A stretch of DNA of 64,000 nucleotides from Streptomyces goshikiensis (GCF_014650555.1 NZ_BMVE01000008.1:274741-338740), one strand, 5' to 3'. Counted from the stretch's first letter, positions 1 to 9,326 are shown. Notes: generated from the letters alone by a model not told the origin. Numbers and translations: made by a program.

Positions 1-177
1 GAACGCCCGAGACTGCTCGGCCCGATGGGGATGAACGGGCCGCCCGCGCCGCCGCCCCGGGCCCCCTTCCCGCCCGACGCGGCCGGGAACGGCGCCACCG
101 GCCCCGGCCACCGCGAACGCGATGCCACAGCCGACTACGACACCGACCGGGGGGACACGGATGACAGCGAGTCGTGA
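1..177 (+). CDS. C-terminal tail of an upstream gene (partial), possibly FxsC
   Basis: The left edge cuts through a gene read in frame 1; its last 58 codons end at a TGA at 175-177. Nearly every codon ends in G or C, as expected for real coding sequence here, whereas frame 2 hits a stop within the first 35 bases. The visible tail is proline/glycine/alanine-rich and acidic at the very end, with no recognisable domain. It overlaps the next gene's preferred start (161) by 17 bases, so the two are translationally coupled. In FxSxx-COOH loci the gene before fxsT is often the TIR-like fxsC; assigning this tail to FxsC is inference from position only. Confidence 0.5.
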   Translation, partial: ERPRLLGPMGMNGPPAPPPRAPFPPDAAGNGATGPGHRERDATADYDTDRGDTDDSES

Positions 178-3100
178 CAGCAGCGGCCGTGACGGACGCA
201 TCGTCACCTTCTACTCGTACAAGGGCGGTACGGGCCGCACCATGGCCCTGGCCAACACCGCCTGGATCCTCGCCGCCAACGGCAAGCGGGTGCTCGCCGT
301 GGACTGGGACCTGGAGGCCCCCGGCCTGCACCGGTTCTTCCACCCCTTCCTGGACCCCTCCACGCTCGGGGCCACCACCGGGGTCATCGACCTGATCAGC
401 GAGTACGCCTGGGCCGCGACCAGCCCGGCGCGGCGCGCCGACGACTGGCACAAGGACTACGCGCGGATCCAGCCGCACGCGGTGTCCCTCACCCCCGAAA
501 CACTGGGCTGGGAGTTCCCCGACGGCGGCACCCTCGACTTCGTCTCAGCGGGCCGGCAGAACCGCGAGTACTCGGCGACCGTCTCCACCTTCGACTGGGA
601 CAACTTCTACGACCGCCTCGGCGGCGGCCTCTTCTTCGACGCCTTGCGCGCGGACATGAAGCGGAACTACGACTACGTCCTGATCGACAGCCGCACGGGC
701 CTCTCCGACATCGCCGACATCTGCACCGTGCACCTCCCGGACGTCCTCGTGGACTGCTTCACCCTCTCCGACCAGTCCATCGACGGCGCCGCCGCCGTCG
801 CCCGCCAGATCGACGAGCGGTTCGGCGACCGCGGCATCAAGATCTACCCGGTCCCGATGCGCATCGACGAGGGCGAGAAGGAGAAGGCCGACGCGGGCCG
901 CGCCCTGGCCCGGATCAAGTTCGACCGCTTCCCGAGCGGCCTGGTGGGGGACGAGCTGACCTCGTACTGGGGCGCGGTGGAGATCCCGTACCGGCCGTAC
1001 TACGCCTACGAGGAGACCCTGGCCACCTTCGGCGACGAGGCCGGGCTGACCAACTCGCTGCTGTCCGCCTTCGAGCGGCTCACCGCCGTGGTCACCGAGG
1101 GCGGGACCACCTCCATGCCGGCCATCCGGGAGGAGGTCCGGCTGCGGATCCGCGACGCGTTCACCCGGCGGCGCCCGGCACTGCCCGCCGACCTGTTCCT
1201 CTCCTACGTCGCCGAGAACCGGATGTGGGCCGACTGGATCGAGTCGGTGCTCACCCGGGCCGGTTTCCGCGTCGTCCCCAAGGACGTCTCCGCCGAGCGG
1301 CCCCCGGGCACCGCCCCCGGCGACACCCTGGGCGCGGGCCTCAGCATCGACACCGCCGCCCGGACCGTGGTGCTGCTCTCCAGCGCCTACCTCAAGTCGG
1401 CGCGGGCGGTGAACGTCTGGGAGCGGGCGGCCGCCGAGGACCCGACCGGGGGCCGGCGGCAGCTGGTGCCGCTGCGGGTGGGCGACGTACGCCTGTCCAC
1501 GCCGTACATCGACCGGAACCCGGTGGACCTCTTCCGACTCGACGAGGTGCACGCCACCACCGCCCTGCTGCGCGCGGTCGAGCGGCCCATGGCGCTGCCG
1601 GACAGCGTCGCCAGCGCCTCGCACCCCGGGCCCCGGTTCCCCGGGACGGTGCCGAAGATCTGGAACGCCCCGCCCCGCAACCCGGGGTTCACCGGCCGCA
1701 GCATCGTGCTGGAGCGGATGCGCGACCAGCTCGGCGGCGGCATGGCCGTGGTGCTGCCGCAGCCGCAGACCCTGTACGGGCTCGGCGGCGTCGGCAAGAC
1801 CCAGGTGGCGCTGGAGTACGTCCACCGGTTCATGGCGGACTACGACCTGGTGTGGTGGATCTCCTCGGAGCAGACCGACGACGTGGTCGCGGCCCTCGCG
1901 GAGCTGGCCGTACGGCTGGGCGCGCAGACCGGCGAGGACATGTCGGCGGCCTCGCAGGAGGCGATCGACCTGCTGCGGCGCGGGGTTCCCACCTCGCGGT
2001 GGCTGCTGGTCTTCGACAACGCCGACGATCCCGAGGCGCTCAAGCGGTTCTTCCCGCCGGGCGGCCCGGGCCACGTGCTGGTGACCTCCCGCAACCAGTC
2101 CTGGTCGCAGTACGGGGACGCGCTCCCGGTGGACGTGTTCCTGCGCGAGGAGTCCATCGAGCACCTCCAGCGCCGGGCCCCCGGGCTGACCAAGGACGAC
2201 GCGGAGCAGGTGGCCGTAGCCGTGGGCGACCTGCCGCTCGCGGTCGAGCAGGCGGGCGCCTGGATCGCGGAGACGGCGACGCCGGTGTCGGAGTACCTGG
2301 AGCAACTGGCCCAGCAGGCCGCCCGCGTGCTGGGGCTGAACCAGCCGCCCGGGTACCCGGAGCCGGTGGCGGCGACCTGGAACGTGTCGATCGAGCGGCT
2401 CCAGTCCCGCTCCCCCGCCGCGGTCCGGCTGCTCCAGCTGTGCGCGTTCTTCGCGCCGGAGCCGATCTCGGCGAACCTCCTCTACAGCAAGGAGATGATC
2501 GACGCGCTCAAGCCGTACGACTCCTCGCTCCAGGAGAAGCTGGTGCTGGGCCGGGTGATCCGGGAGATCGGCCGGTTCGCCATGGCCAAGGTGGACCAGG
2601 TCGGCAACAGCATCCAGGTGCACCGGCTGGTGCAGGCGGTGATCCGGGCGCAGCTGTCCGAGGAGGAGCAGCGCGAGGCCCGGCACGCGGTGCACCGGAT
2701 CCTGGCGGGAGCCCGGCCGGACGACGACGAGCCCATAGACAATCCGGAGACCTGGCCGCGGTTCAACACGATCTGGCCGCACCTGTCGCCCTCCGAGGCC
2801 CGGTTCTGCCGGGAGCCGGAGACCCGCCGGCTGATGATCGACCGGGTCCGCTACCTGTGGAAGCGCGGTGACTTCAAGGCCGCGTACGCGCTGGGCGAGG
2901 AGCTGCGCGAGACCTGGAAGGAGACCCTCGGCAACGACGACCTCCAGTACCTGTACCTGCGCTTCCACCTCTCCAACATCCTGCGCTCGCAGGGCCGGTT
3001 CGTGGAGGCGAAGGAGCTGGACGAGGTCACGCTGGAGCGGCAGCGCGCCGCGCTCGGCCCCTCGCACCCGCACACGTACATGACCACCAGCGGTCTGGCG

Positions 3101-4141
3101 ATGGACCTGGGCGCGCTCGGCCGGTACGGGGAGGCGATGGACCTGGCGAAGGCGGCGCACGAGGGCTTCGGCCAGATCTTCCACGAGGCGCACCCGCGCA
3201 CCCTGGCCGCCGCGAACAACCTGGCGCTGAACCTGCGGATGGTCGGGCAGTACGCGCGGGCCCGGGAGATCGACCAGGAGGTCTTCGACCGGCGGACCGA
3301 GGTGCTGGGCCCGGACCATCCGTACACCCTGTCCTCGGCGCAGAACCTGGCGCGCGACCTGCGCGAGGTCGGCCGGTACGACGATTCGGTGCAGTTGCTG
3401 AGCCGGACGTACGAGATCTACAAGCGGCAGCTGGGCCGGGCCTTCCCGGGGACGCTGTCGGCGGCGAAGAACCTGGCGGTCTCGCTGCGGCGGGCGGGCG
3501 ACCTGGAGGACGCGCTGCGGCTGACCACGGCGACCCGCAACCGCTACCGGGCCAAGTACACCTCGGTCAATCCGGACCTGCTGGCCTGCGAGCTGAACCT
3601 GGCGGCGGACCTGTTCGCGACCGGGGACCCGGGCGGGGCGCGGGACCTGGCGCAGGAGGTGGTGGACGAGTACGTGACGGTGCCGGGCGAGCGGCACCCG
3701 TACACCCTGGCCGCGGTGAACAACCTGGCGGTCTTCCACTGGGGCACGGGGGCGGCGGAGACGGCCGAGACGATGCTGCGGCAGACCATCGGGTACATGC
3801 AGGAGGTACTGGGCGACCACCACCCGCACACCATCTTCGCCCACCTGAACCTGGCCAACGCCCTGGCCGACCAGGGTGATCCCGAGGGCTCCCTGGAGCT
3901 GGAGCGGGCGGCGGTGACGCGGCTGCGCGAGGCGCTCGGGGCGCATCACCCGGAGACCCTGGCGAGCGCCTCCAACATGGCGGTCAGCCTGGACGCGATG
4001 GGCCGCAAGGAGGAGGCGGCCCGGGTCCGCGCGGACGCCGTCGCGGAACTGACGCGGCTGCTGGGCGAGGACCACGGCCTGACCCGATACGCCCGCGACG
4101 AGCGACGGGTCCACCGTGACCTGGAGCCGCTGGCGGTGTGA
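161..4141 (+). CDS. fxsT: FxsT-type giant protein: MinD-like + TIR-like + NB-ARC + TPR
   Basis: A multidomain STAND-type protein of about 1326 residues. An N-terminal MinD/ParA-like ATPase domain opens with YSYKGGTGRT (deviant Walker A, Lys replaced by Arg in the last position) and DWDLEAPG. A TIR-like domain follows (about residues 340-470, FLSYVAENRMWADWI), then an NB-ARC NTPase with Walker A LGGVGKTQ (about 540) and Walker B LLVFDNADD. From about 900 to the end there are about eight 42-residue kinesin-light-chain-like TPRs with recurring HPxTL...NLA motifs. This architecture is that of the FxSxx-COOH-system TPR protein, linked to a radical-SAM-modified peptide of unknown role. I chose ATG 161 because it follows GGGGGG at suitable spacing and overlaps the previous gene; an in-frame ATG at 122 is the alternative. 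No peptide or maturase gene is visible because the locus runs off the left edge. Confidence 0.85.
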   Translation: MTASRDSSGRDGRIVTFYSYKGGTGRTMALANTAWILAANGKRVLAVDWDLEAPGLHRFFHPFLDPSTLGATTGVIDLISEYAWAATSPARRADDWHKDYARIQPHAVSLTPETLGWEFPDGGTLDFVSAGRQNREYSATVSTFDWDNFYDRLGGGLFFDALRADMKRNYDYVLIDSRTGLSDIADICTVHLPDVLVDCFTLSDQSIDGAAAVARQIDERFGDRGIKIYPVPMRIDEGEKEKADAGRALARIKFDRFPSGLVGDELTSYWGAVEIPYRPYYAYEETLATFGDEAGLTNSLLSAFERLTAVVTEGGTTSMPAIREEVRLRIRDAFTRRRPALPADLFLSYVAENRMWADWIESVLTRAGFRVVPKDVSAERPPGTAPGDTLGAGLSIDTAARTVVLLSSAYLKSARAVNVWERAAAEDPTGGRRQLVPLRVGDVRLSTPYIDRNPVDLFRLDEVHATTALLRAVERPMALPDSVASASHPGPRFPGTVPKIWNAPPRNPGFTGRSIVLERMRDQLGGGMAVVLPQPQTLYGLGGVGKTQVALEYVHRFMADYDLVWWISSEQTDDVVAALAELAVRLGAQTGEDMSAASQEAIDLLRRGVPTSRWLLVFDNADDPEALKRFFPPGGPGHVLVTSRNQSWSQYGDALPVDVFLREESIEHLQRRAPGLTKDDAEQVAVAVGDLPLAVEQAGAWIAETATPVSEYLEQLAQQAARVLGLNQPPGYPEPVAATWNVSIERLQSRSPAAVRLLQLCAFFAPEPISANLLYSKEMIDALKPYDSSLQEKLVLGRVIREIGRFAMAKVDQVGNSIQVHRLVQAVIRAQLSEEEQREARHAVHRILAGARPDDDEPIDNPETWPRFNTIWPHLSPSEARFCREPETRRLMIDRVRYLWKRGDFKAAYALGEELRETWKETLGNDDLQYLYLRFHLSNILRSQGRFVEAKELDEVTLERQRAALGPSHPHTYMTTSGLAMDLGALGRYGEAMDLAKAAHEGFGQIFHEAHPRTLAAANNLALNLRMVGQYARAREIDQEVFDRRTEVLGPDHPYTLSSAQNLARDLREVGRYDDSVQLLSRTYEIYKRQLGRAFPGTLSAAKNLAVSLRRAGDLEDALRLTTATRNRYRAKYTSVNPDLLACELNLAADLFATGDPGGARDLAQEVVDEYVTVPGERHPYTLAAVNNLAVFHWGTGAAETAETMLRQTIGYMQEVLGDHHPHTIFAHLNLANALADQGDPEGSLELERAAVTRLREALGAHHPETLASASNMAVSLDAMGRKEEAARVRADAVAELTRLLGEDHGLTRYARDERRVHRDLEPLAV

Positions 4142-4215
4142 TCCGACCGCGGGCGGCGGGGCGACGAGGAGCCCCGCCGCCCGCATCCACCCGACAGCAG
4201 ACTGGGGGGTTCGCT

Positions 4216-5115
4216 GTGACCGACAGCATGACCTTTCGACATGAGGACCTGCCGGCCCTCTTCCACCACACCGACCGGGCGGCGATCTCCCGGCAGCGGG
4301 AGTCCGTCCAGGCCACGCGCGCCCAGTTGCTGCTGCTCGTGGCGGCCGCCGGGGCGGCCACCTTGACCTCGGCGTCCGCGGCGGGCCCGCCGCGCGTGTT
4401 CGCGGCGCTGAGCGCGCTCGCGTACGCGGGGGTGCTGGTCGTGGGCGTACGGGCGACCAGGCGGCGGGCCCGCCCGCAGTGGCAGCTCAACCGCAGCGCG
4501 GCCGAGTTCATCAAGTCCCTGGCCTGGCGGTACGCCGTGCACGGGGCGCCGTTCGGCAGCGAGGTCGCGGACCCGCGGGCCACGTACCGGACGCGGCTGG
4601 AGAAGGGGCTGGACGAGCTCCGCAAGATGGGCTGGGAGGATCCGCGGACGGCGGGCCTGGTCCCGGAGGGCGGGGAGGTCACCGGTGCGATGGAGCGGCT
4701 GCGCGGGATGGGCTACCAGGCGCGGCGCGAGACGTACGTACGGGACCGGCTGATCGAGCAGCGCGACTGGTACCGGCGCAAGACGGAGGTGTCGCGGCGG
4801 GCCACGTCGCTGTGGTCGTGGACGATCGTGCTGCTGACCTGCCTGGGCCTGCTGCTCGCCCTGTCGGGGCTGTGGGTGGACGCGGGGGTGCCGGGGCTGC
4901 TGAGTTCGGCGGCGGCGGCCGCGATCGCCTGGAACGAGGTGCGGCGCCACCATCCGCTGATCGAGGCGCACACCCTGATCGAGCAGGACCTGGCGGCGAT
5001 GATGGTCGTGATGCAGACGACGATCACCGAGGTCTCGTGGCCGACCGCGGTGTACGAGACGGAGCGCTACGTCTCGCCCCAGCACACGGACTGGCTGGCC
5101 CGGCACAGCAGCTGA
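4216..5115 (+). CDS. DUF4231 (SLATT-like) membrane protein
   Basis: About 299 residues with two hydrophobic hairpins: one near residues 35-75 and a second near 195-240, separated by a charged helical stretch rich in Arg/Glu. This paired-helix layout and the conserved YRxRLEKGLDELR and WYRRKTEVSRRAT stretches match DUF4231, a relative of the SLATT membrane domains that are proposed effectors in nucleotide-signal-dependent conflict systems. The GTG at 4216 is chosen because a run of six G sits six bases upstream; an ATG four codons later is also possible. The gene begins 75 bases after fxsT on the same strand, so co-transcription is likely. A pore-forming or membrane-sensing role is inference from the family. 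Confidence 0.75.
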   Translation: MTDSMTFRHEDLPALFHHTDRAAISRQRESVQATRAQLLLLVAAAGAATLTSASAAGPPRVFAALSALAYAGVLVVGVRATRRRARPQWQLNRSAAEFIKSLAWRYAVHGAPFGSEVADPRATYRTRLEKGLDELRKMGWEDPRTAGLVPEGGEVTGAMERLRGMGYQARRETYVRDRLIEQRDWYRRKTEVSRRATSLWSWTIVLLTCLGLLLALSGLWVDAGVPGLLSSAAAAAIAWNEVRRHHPLIEAHTLIEQDLAAMMVVMQTTITEVSWPTAVYETERYVSPQHTDWLARHSS

Positions 5116-5170
5116 CGGCCCGGCGGCCCGGGGGCCGACGGCTGCCGGGGCGGCGGCGGACGGGCGTGGC

Positions 5171-5650
5171 TCAGTCGCGGGCCGCGCCCTCGCGCCAGAC
5201 GACGGTGACCGGCTTGCCGAGGGCGCGCGCGTAGGCGACGATCTCGGCGGTGCCGCCGTGGCCGCGGGCGGGCAGGCCGTCCCAGACGGCGACGAGCCGG
5301 TCGCAGGAGTCGGCGATGTAGGTGCCGGCGGCGTAGTAGGCCTCGTCCGTGGAGCGGGCGAAGGCCAGCCGGATCTCCTGGGAGGCGCGCCCCTTGAGCC
5401 GCCGGTAGCCGGCCAGGGCCCCGGGGTCCTCGAAGCGGTCCTCGTAGTCCCCGCTGGGGATGACCACGGTGAGGTCGGCGCCGCATTCGAGTGCGATCGC
5501 GGCGAAGAGCTGGTCCGCTCCCTCGGCCAGGCTGGAGAGGGCTTCCAGCGGTCCCTCGTGCTCCCGCAGTACGGCCCGCAGACCGTCCCGCACATGGCCG
5601 AGCGCCTCGTCGGGAATCGACCGGTGTCCGGTCACGCCGATGCGTTTCAT
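5171..5650 (-). CDS. SLOG/DprA-like Rossmann-fold nucleotide-binding protein
   Basis: A 159-residue protein that starts MKRIGVTGHR and continues with SLAEGADQLFA, then VVIPSGDYEDRF and a late glycine-rich helix near the end. These motifs are typical of the SLOG superfamily (related to DprA, LOG and YspA), single-domain Rossmann proteins that bind or hydrolyse nucleotides or nucleotide-sugar conjugates and are repeatedly found beside SLATT membrane proteins and STAND NTPases. It is encoded convergently to the DUF4231 gene with about 55 bases between stops, so it is not in the same transcript. It could be a ligand sensor for the fxsT/DUF4231 pair or an unrelated neighbour; the sequence alone cannot decide. 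Confidence 0.7.
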   Translation of the reverse strand: MKRIGVTGHRSIPDEALGHVRDGLRAVLREHEGPLEALSSLAEGADQLFAAIALECGADLTVVIPSGDYEDRFEDPGALAGYRRLKGRASQEIRLAFARSTDEAYYAAGTYIADSCDRLVAVWDGLPARGHGGTAEIVAYARALGKPVTVVWREGAARD

Positions 5651-5760
5651 ACGGAACCTGCCCCCCTGGACACGGACGCCCTGGACATCCTCCCAGAAGG
5701 CGGGAGGACGTCCAGGGGTGCGACGGGGGCGCGCGGAGCGGACGCCCGCGCGGTGCCCGG

Positions 5761-6657
5761 TCAGTAGACGCTGACTCCGTAGGCGCTCAGGGCTTCGACG
5801 ACGGGCTGGAAGAAGGTGGTCCCGCCCGAGGAGCAGTTGCCGCTGCCGCCCGAGGTCAGGCCGACCGCGCGGGCGCCGGAGTAGAGCGGGCCGCCGCTGT
5901 CTCCGGGTTCGGCGCAGACGTTGGTGCGGATCATGCCGTAGACGATGTCGCCGCCGCCGTAGTTGACGGTGGCGTTGAGGCCGGTGACGGTGCCGCTGTG
6001 GATCCCGGTGGTGGAGCCGCGGCGGCTGACGGACATGTTGAGGGTGGGGTCGACGGCGCTGGTGATGTCCTGGCTGCCGACGGTGCCGGGCGGCACCGGT
6101 GTGTTGCTCGCGTACTTGACGAGGCCGTAGTCATTGGTCGGGAAGCTGGATCCGACGGTGCTGCCGACGACGGCGGTGCGGGCGGAGTCGCTCCACCAGG
6201 TGCCCGCGCCGTCGGTGCAGTGCCCGGCGGTCAGCGCGTAGTAGGTGCTGCCGCTGCGTACGTTGAAGCCGAGGGAGCAGCGCCAGCTGGTCGCGTAGAT
6301 GGCGTCGCCGCCGGAGACGAGCTTGGTCAGCTTGCCGGGGATGCGCTCGATGCGCAGGGCGGCGGCGTCGGCCCCGGCCTCGCGTCTGATCTTCGCGAGG
6401 GACGCCTCGCTGACGGTGGAGTCGGCGGAGACCACGAGGGTTCCGGTGGCGGGGTCGGTGTGCCAGGCGGTGCCGCCGACGTCGGCGCGCAGGACGGAGG
6501 CGCCGGCCGAGGCGAGCCGGGCGGCGCTGAATCCGGGGTCCTGGCCGTCGCGGGGGCCGTCCGCGCTCGCCGCGGTGGGCGCGGCGAGGGCCGCGGCGGC
6601 GGCCAGGCCGGTGGCCACCGCGAGCAGCCTGGTACGGGTGATGCGCTTGATCCTCAC
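5761..6657 (-). CDS. sprB: Streptogrisin-B-like secreted serine protease precursor
   Basis: A 298-residue pre-pro-protease of the chymotrypsin-like S1 family. It has a twin-basic N terminus and hydrophobic signal peptide ending near residue 32, a propeptide to about residue 113, then a mature domain beginning VSGGDAIY. The triad is visible: His146 in TAGHC, Asp176 in TNDYG, Ser254 in GDSGGP; four cysteines give the two expected disulphides. The end YGVSVY and most of the mature chain match what I recall of S. griseus protease B, so the assignment is strong. The start is the GTG at 6657, which puts the Lys/Arg-rich signal N-region first; an upstream in-frame start would add an implausible arginine/proline leader. 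It probably degrades extracellular protein during development or starvation. Confidence 0.93.
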   Translation of the reverse strand: MRIKRITRTRLLAVATGLAAAAALAAPTAASADGPRDGQDPGFSAARLASAGASVLRADVGGTAWHTDPATGTLVVSADSTVSEASLAKIRREAGADAAALRIERIPGKLTKLVSGGDAIYATSWRCSLGFNVRSGSTYYALTAGHCTDGAGTWWSDSARTAVVGSTVGSSFPTNDYGLVKYASNTPVPPGTVGSQDITSAVDPTLNMSVSRRGSTTGIHSGTVTGLNATVNYGGGDIVYGMIRTNVCAEPGDSGGPLYSGARAVGLTSGGSGNCSSGGTTFFQPVVEALSAYGVSVY

Positions 6658-6825
6658 TTCTCGTCCTCCCGGGAGGGATCGGGGGCCCGGCGAACGTGGG
6701 GGTGCCGGAGCCCGTGAGGCGCGGTCGGGGGCACGGCGGGCGCATGGGCTCGGGTCGTGCTCCTGACGCGCCCCTGACAATTTCCTGGCCAGCCCTCGAC
6801 AAGCACTGTCGGGAGTGTCCTGGCG

Positions 6826-7641
6826 TCAGTTACCGGTCGCAAGGGCGTCTTTCAGCCGTCGCTCGCCCGCCGCGACCTCGAAGGGCAGGGTGTTCCCGGG
6901 CGGCGGGAACGGGCAGATGAAGTGGTCGGCGAAGGCACAGGGCGGCAGCACGGCCCGGTTGAAGTCGACGTCGACCGCGCCCCCGGCATCGGGGACGCCG
7001 GGCCTCAGGAACCGGAAGCGGTAGCTGGAGCGGCCGCCGGTGGCATCGCCGAAGACGGCCCAGAGACTGCCGTCGTCCTCGTCCACGGCCATCTGGAGGG
7101 TGTGTTCGGCGCCCGCGTGGACGAAGCTCAGCTCGCCGCCGAGGTCCAGTCCGCGCGCCCGTCCGTCGACGTTCTCCACCCGCACGGTCCGGTCCTCGCC
7201 GTACGGGCGGAACCGGCCCGGCAGCCTGAAGTCCGGGTCGTACGGGGTGGCCTCGATGCCGGCGAAGGCGGCCCGCGCCGGGGAGCCGGGGTCGAAGACC
7301 CGTACCGCCCACTCCCCTTCACGGCGCAGCACGACGAGCCGCGCCTCCCCGGCGGTGAGCCGGGACCGCGCGGGCGGACCCTCGTCGGCGGCGAGTATGG
7401 CCTCTCCGGCGAAGGGCTTCCCGTCGAGGGCGATGCCGTCCGAGGGGGCCGCCGAGAGCTCCATCGCGTCACCGGCGGCGCGCCAGTTCCCCGGAGCGGC
7501 CGGAATTCGACCGTCCGGGAAGTCGGCGAGCCAGAAGGTTCCGGTCAGCGCGAGGGGGCCGTAGGGGGCGGACACGGTGGCCACCCGGTGCTCGTGCCAG
7601 GTCCGCCAGGCGGCGTGCGGGTCGTGCGCGTCATCGTTCAT
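6826..7641 (-). CDS. DUF1684 domain protein
   Basis: About 271 residues, lacking a signal peptide. The hallmarks of DUF1684 are present: an N-terminal VSAPYGPLALTGTFWL segment, a central PYGEDRTVRVENVDGR stretch, and a C-terminal CAFADHFICPFPPPGNTLPFEV motif with two cysteines, which is the family's signature. The family has no established biochemical function; some members look like small beta-rich ligand-binding proteins. The ATG at 7641 is chosen because GGAAGG precedes it and the longer reading frame adds a non-conserved leader. It is separated from the protease by about 170 bases and from the DUF5685 gene by about 80, all on the minus strand. Confidence 0.85.
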   Translation of the reverse strand: MNDDAHDPHAAWRTWHEHRVATVSAPYGPLALTGTFWLADFPDGRIPAAPGNWRAAGDAMELSAAPSDGIALDGKPFAGEAILAADEGPPARSRLTAGEARLVVLRREGEWAVRVFDPGSPARAAFAGIEATPYDPDFRLPGRFRPYGEDRTVRVENVDGRARGLDLGGELSFVHAGAEHTLQMAVDEDDGSLWAVFGDATGGRSSYRFRFLRPGVPDAGGAVDVDFNRAVLPPCAFADHFICPFPPPGNTLPFEVAAGERRLKDALATGN

Positions 7642-7718
7642 GCCGCTCAAGCCTTCCACGCCCGCCCGGACGGGAACCACCCCGTACGCCGTCCGGGCGC
7701 GCGGAATCTGAGAGGGCC

Positions 7719-9044
7719 TCAGCTACAGCCGCAGTCGCACCCGTCGCAGCCGTCACAGCAGCAGCCGTCACAGTTGCAGCAGCCGTCACAGCCGCCGCAG
7801 CCGGGATCGCCGCAGTCGCTGCACGCGTCGCACCACGGGTCCCGCTTCTTGCGGGACCACGGGCCGTCGTGATCGGTGCAGCAGAGCTGGCAGGTGCAGA
7901 AGAGCCCGAGGGCGACGGCGCAGCCGGCGAGCAGCCCGCGGCGCGGCTTCTGCGGCGGCAGCCCGCCACCGCCGTGCCCGCCGGAGCCACCGGGACCGCC
8001 CGGGCCCATGGGCGGCGGCAGCCCCGGGCCGCCGGGGGCGAGCGGGGCGGCGGGGCCGTAGGGCTGGTGACCGTAGGGCCCCTGGGCGCCGCCGTACGGA
8101 CCGGCGCCCGTGCCCGCGCCGGGGGCGCCGTAGCCCTGGGGCGGGGCGCCGTAACCCCCTGCCGAGTCCGTGACGGTGTGCCCGCAGGCGCTGGTCCCGA
8201 AGGCCCGGTCCACCGAGGTCCGCAGCTCGTGGACGAGCAGCCGGTGCGCCAGCCCCGCGTCCGCGAACTCCACCTCGCGCAGCGCCAGCCGGATGCCCCG
8301 CAGGGCGTCGTCACACAGCCGGCGCGCCTCGGCGAGGGAGGTCCCGGTGGCCGTGAGCGGGTTCCAGGCGCCCGCCGCGGCGTCGGCGGCCTGGTCCTCG
8401 ACGGCGTCGAGCAGGTGCGCGAGCCGCCCGAAGTAGCGGCCCGCCTCGGCGAGCGGGGCGGCGTTGCCTGGCCGTCCCGCGAGGACCGCGGTATGCGCGA
8501 AGGCGGCGGCCGTCGCGGTCTCCGTCGGCTCGGTCACCACGAGCACGGGGGTGCCGGGCCCTGCCAGGGTCTCGATGCCGCCCTGCCGGTCGACGGCGTC
8601 CACCAGCACCGCCGTGTCGAAGCCGAGCGAGGCCCCGGTACGGGCGCCGGCCCGGTCCCAGCCCCGGGCCACCTTGCGCGCGGCGGCGGCGATCGGGGCC
8701 CGGGCCAACAGCCCGTCCCGGTCGGCCACGTGGTCCCGCACCTTCGCGGAGGCCAGCACCAGCGAGACGGCGGCCGCGAGCCGGGCCCCCTCGCCGTTGG
8801 CCACGGGGGCGGTGCGCATCCCGCGCAGCGGGCAGGGCCCGGCGGTGCGCCGGGCGCCGGGAGCGGGACCGGACTGAGCCTCCGTCAGAACGGAGACCAG
8901 CAGCCCGTCATAGTTGGTGACGATCCGGGCGAATTGCCCGTGGTCACCGCGAAGTGCCAGGCAGAGACCGCAGAGATGGGCCATCCACTCTGTCTTGAAA
9001 CGCTCGCCCAGGCGGTGCGTGCAGGGCCTGACGATGCCGAACAA
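7719..9044 (-). CDS. DUF5685 protein with cysteine-rich C-terminal tail
   Basis: About 441 residues. The N terminus (FGIVRPCTHRLGERFKTEWMAHLCGLCLAL) carries the DUF5685 signature with conserved cysteines, followed by an alpha-helical body rich in alanine. Then comes a proline/glycine/tyrosine linker (GYGAPPQGYGAPG type), a short hydrophobic stretch (LLAGCAVALGLF), and a tail with about 20 cysteines in the last 66 residues arranged as repeated CDGC/CCNC pairs. I place the start at the TTG at 9044 because GGGGGA lies just upstream and family members begin with MFGIV; an ATG 13 codons earlier (9083) is possible. The tail looks able to bind several metal ions or carry many disulphides. Function is unknown. 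Confidence 0.8.
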   Translation of the reverse strand: MFGIVRPCTHRLGERFKTEWMAHLCGLCLALRGDHGQFARIVTNYDGLLVSVLTEAQSGPAPGARRTAGPCPLRGMRTAPVANGEGARLAAAVSLVLASAKVRDHVADRDGLLARAPIAAAARKVARGWDRAGARTGASLGFDTAVLVDAVDRQGGIETLAGPGTPVLVVTEPTETATAAAFAHTAVLAGRPGNAAPLAEAGRYFGRLAHLLDAVEDQAADAAAGAWNPLTATGTSLAEARRLCDDALRGIRLALREVEFADAGLAHRLLVHELRTSVDRAFGTSACGHTVTDSAGGYGAPPQGYGAPGAGTGAGPYGGAQGPYGHQPYGPAAPLAPGGPGLPPPMGPGGPGGSGGHGGGGLPPQKPRRGLLAGCAVALGLFCTCQLCCTDHDGPWSRKKRDPWCDACSDCGDPGCGGCDGCCNCDGCCCDGCDGCDCGCS

Positions 9045-9326
9045 TGCGTTCCCCCGTGTGTCATACGCGTACGTGCGGGGCATCGTATCCAGCCGGTTCG
9101 TTCACCCGTACGCCCGCACCGCTCACCCGCACGGCGGCGGCGGTCGTATTTTCACTCAGTCAGCAGCGGTAGCCGCCGGGAACCTCGGCCGTGCAACGGA
9201 TGTTCTGCACCAGTACCGTCACGAAACCCCTGCGCGGCGGCTATCCACTTGGCGCGTTGTCAGCATCATGGACGACCATAGGGGCAGCTGAGAGAAGAAG
9301 ACTGACCGCGGTGAAGGGAGGCGTCC

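Noticed and set aside
545..4186. A 1213-codon open frame on the minus strand opposite fxsT, and similar long frames opposite tyrA, recN, the STAND gene and pyrG
   Set aside because: At this G+C content stops are rare in the frames opposite real genes. The products are rich in Arg, Gly, Pro and His, without domains, and the real genes on the other strand have clear motifs.
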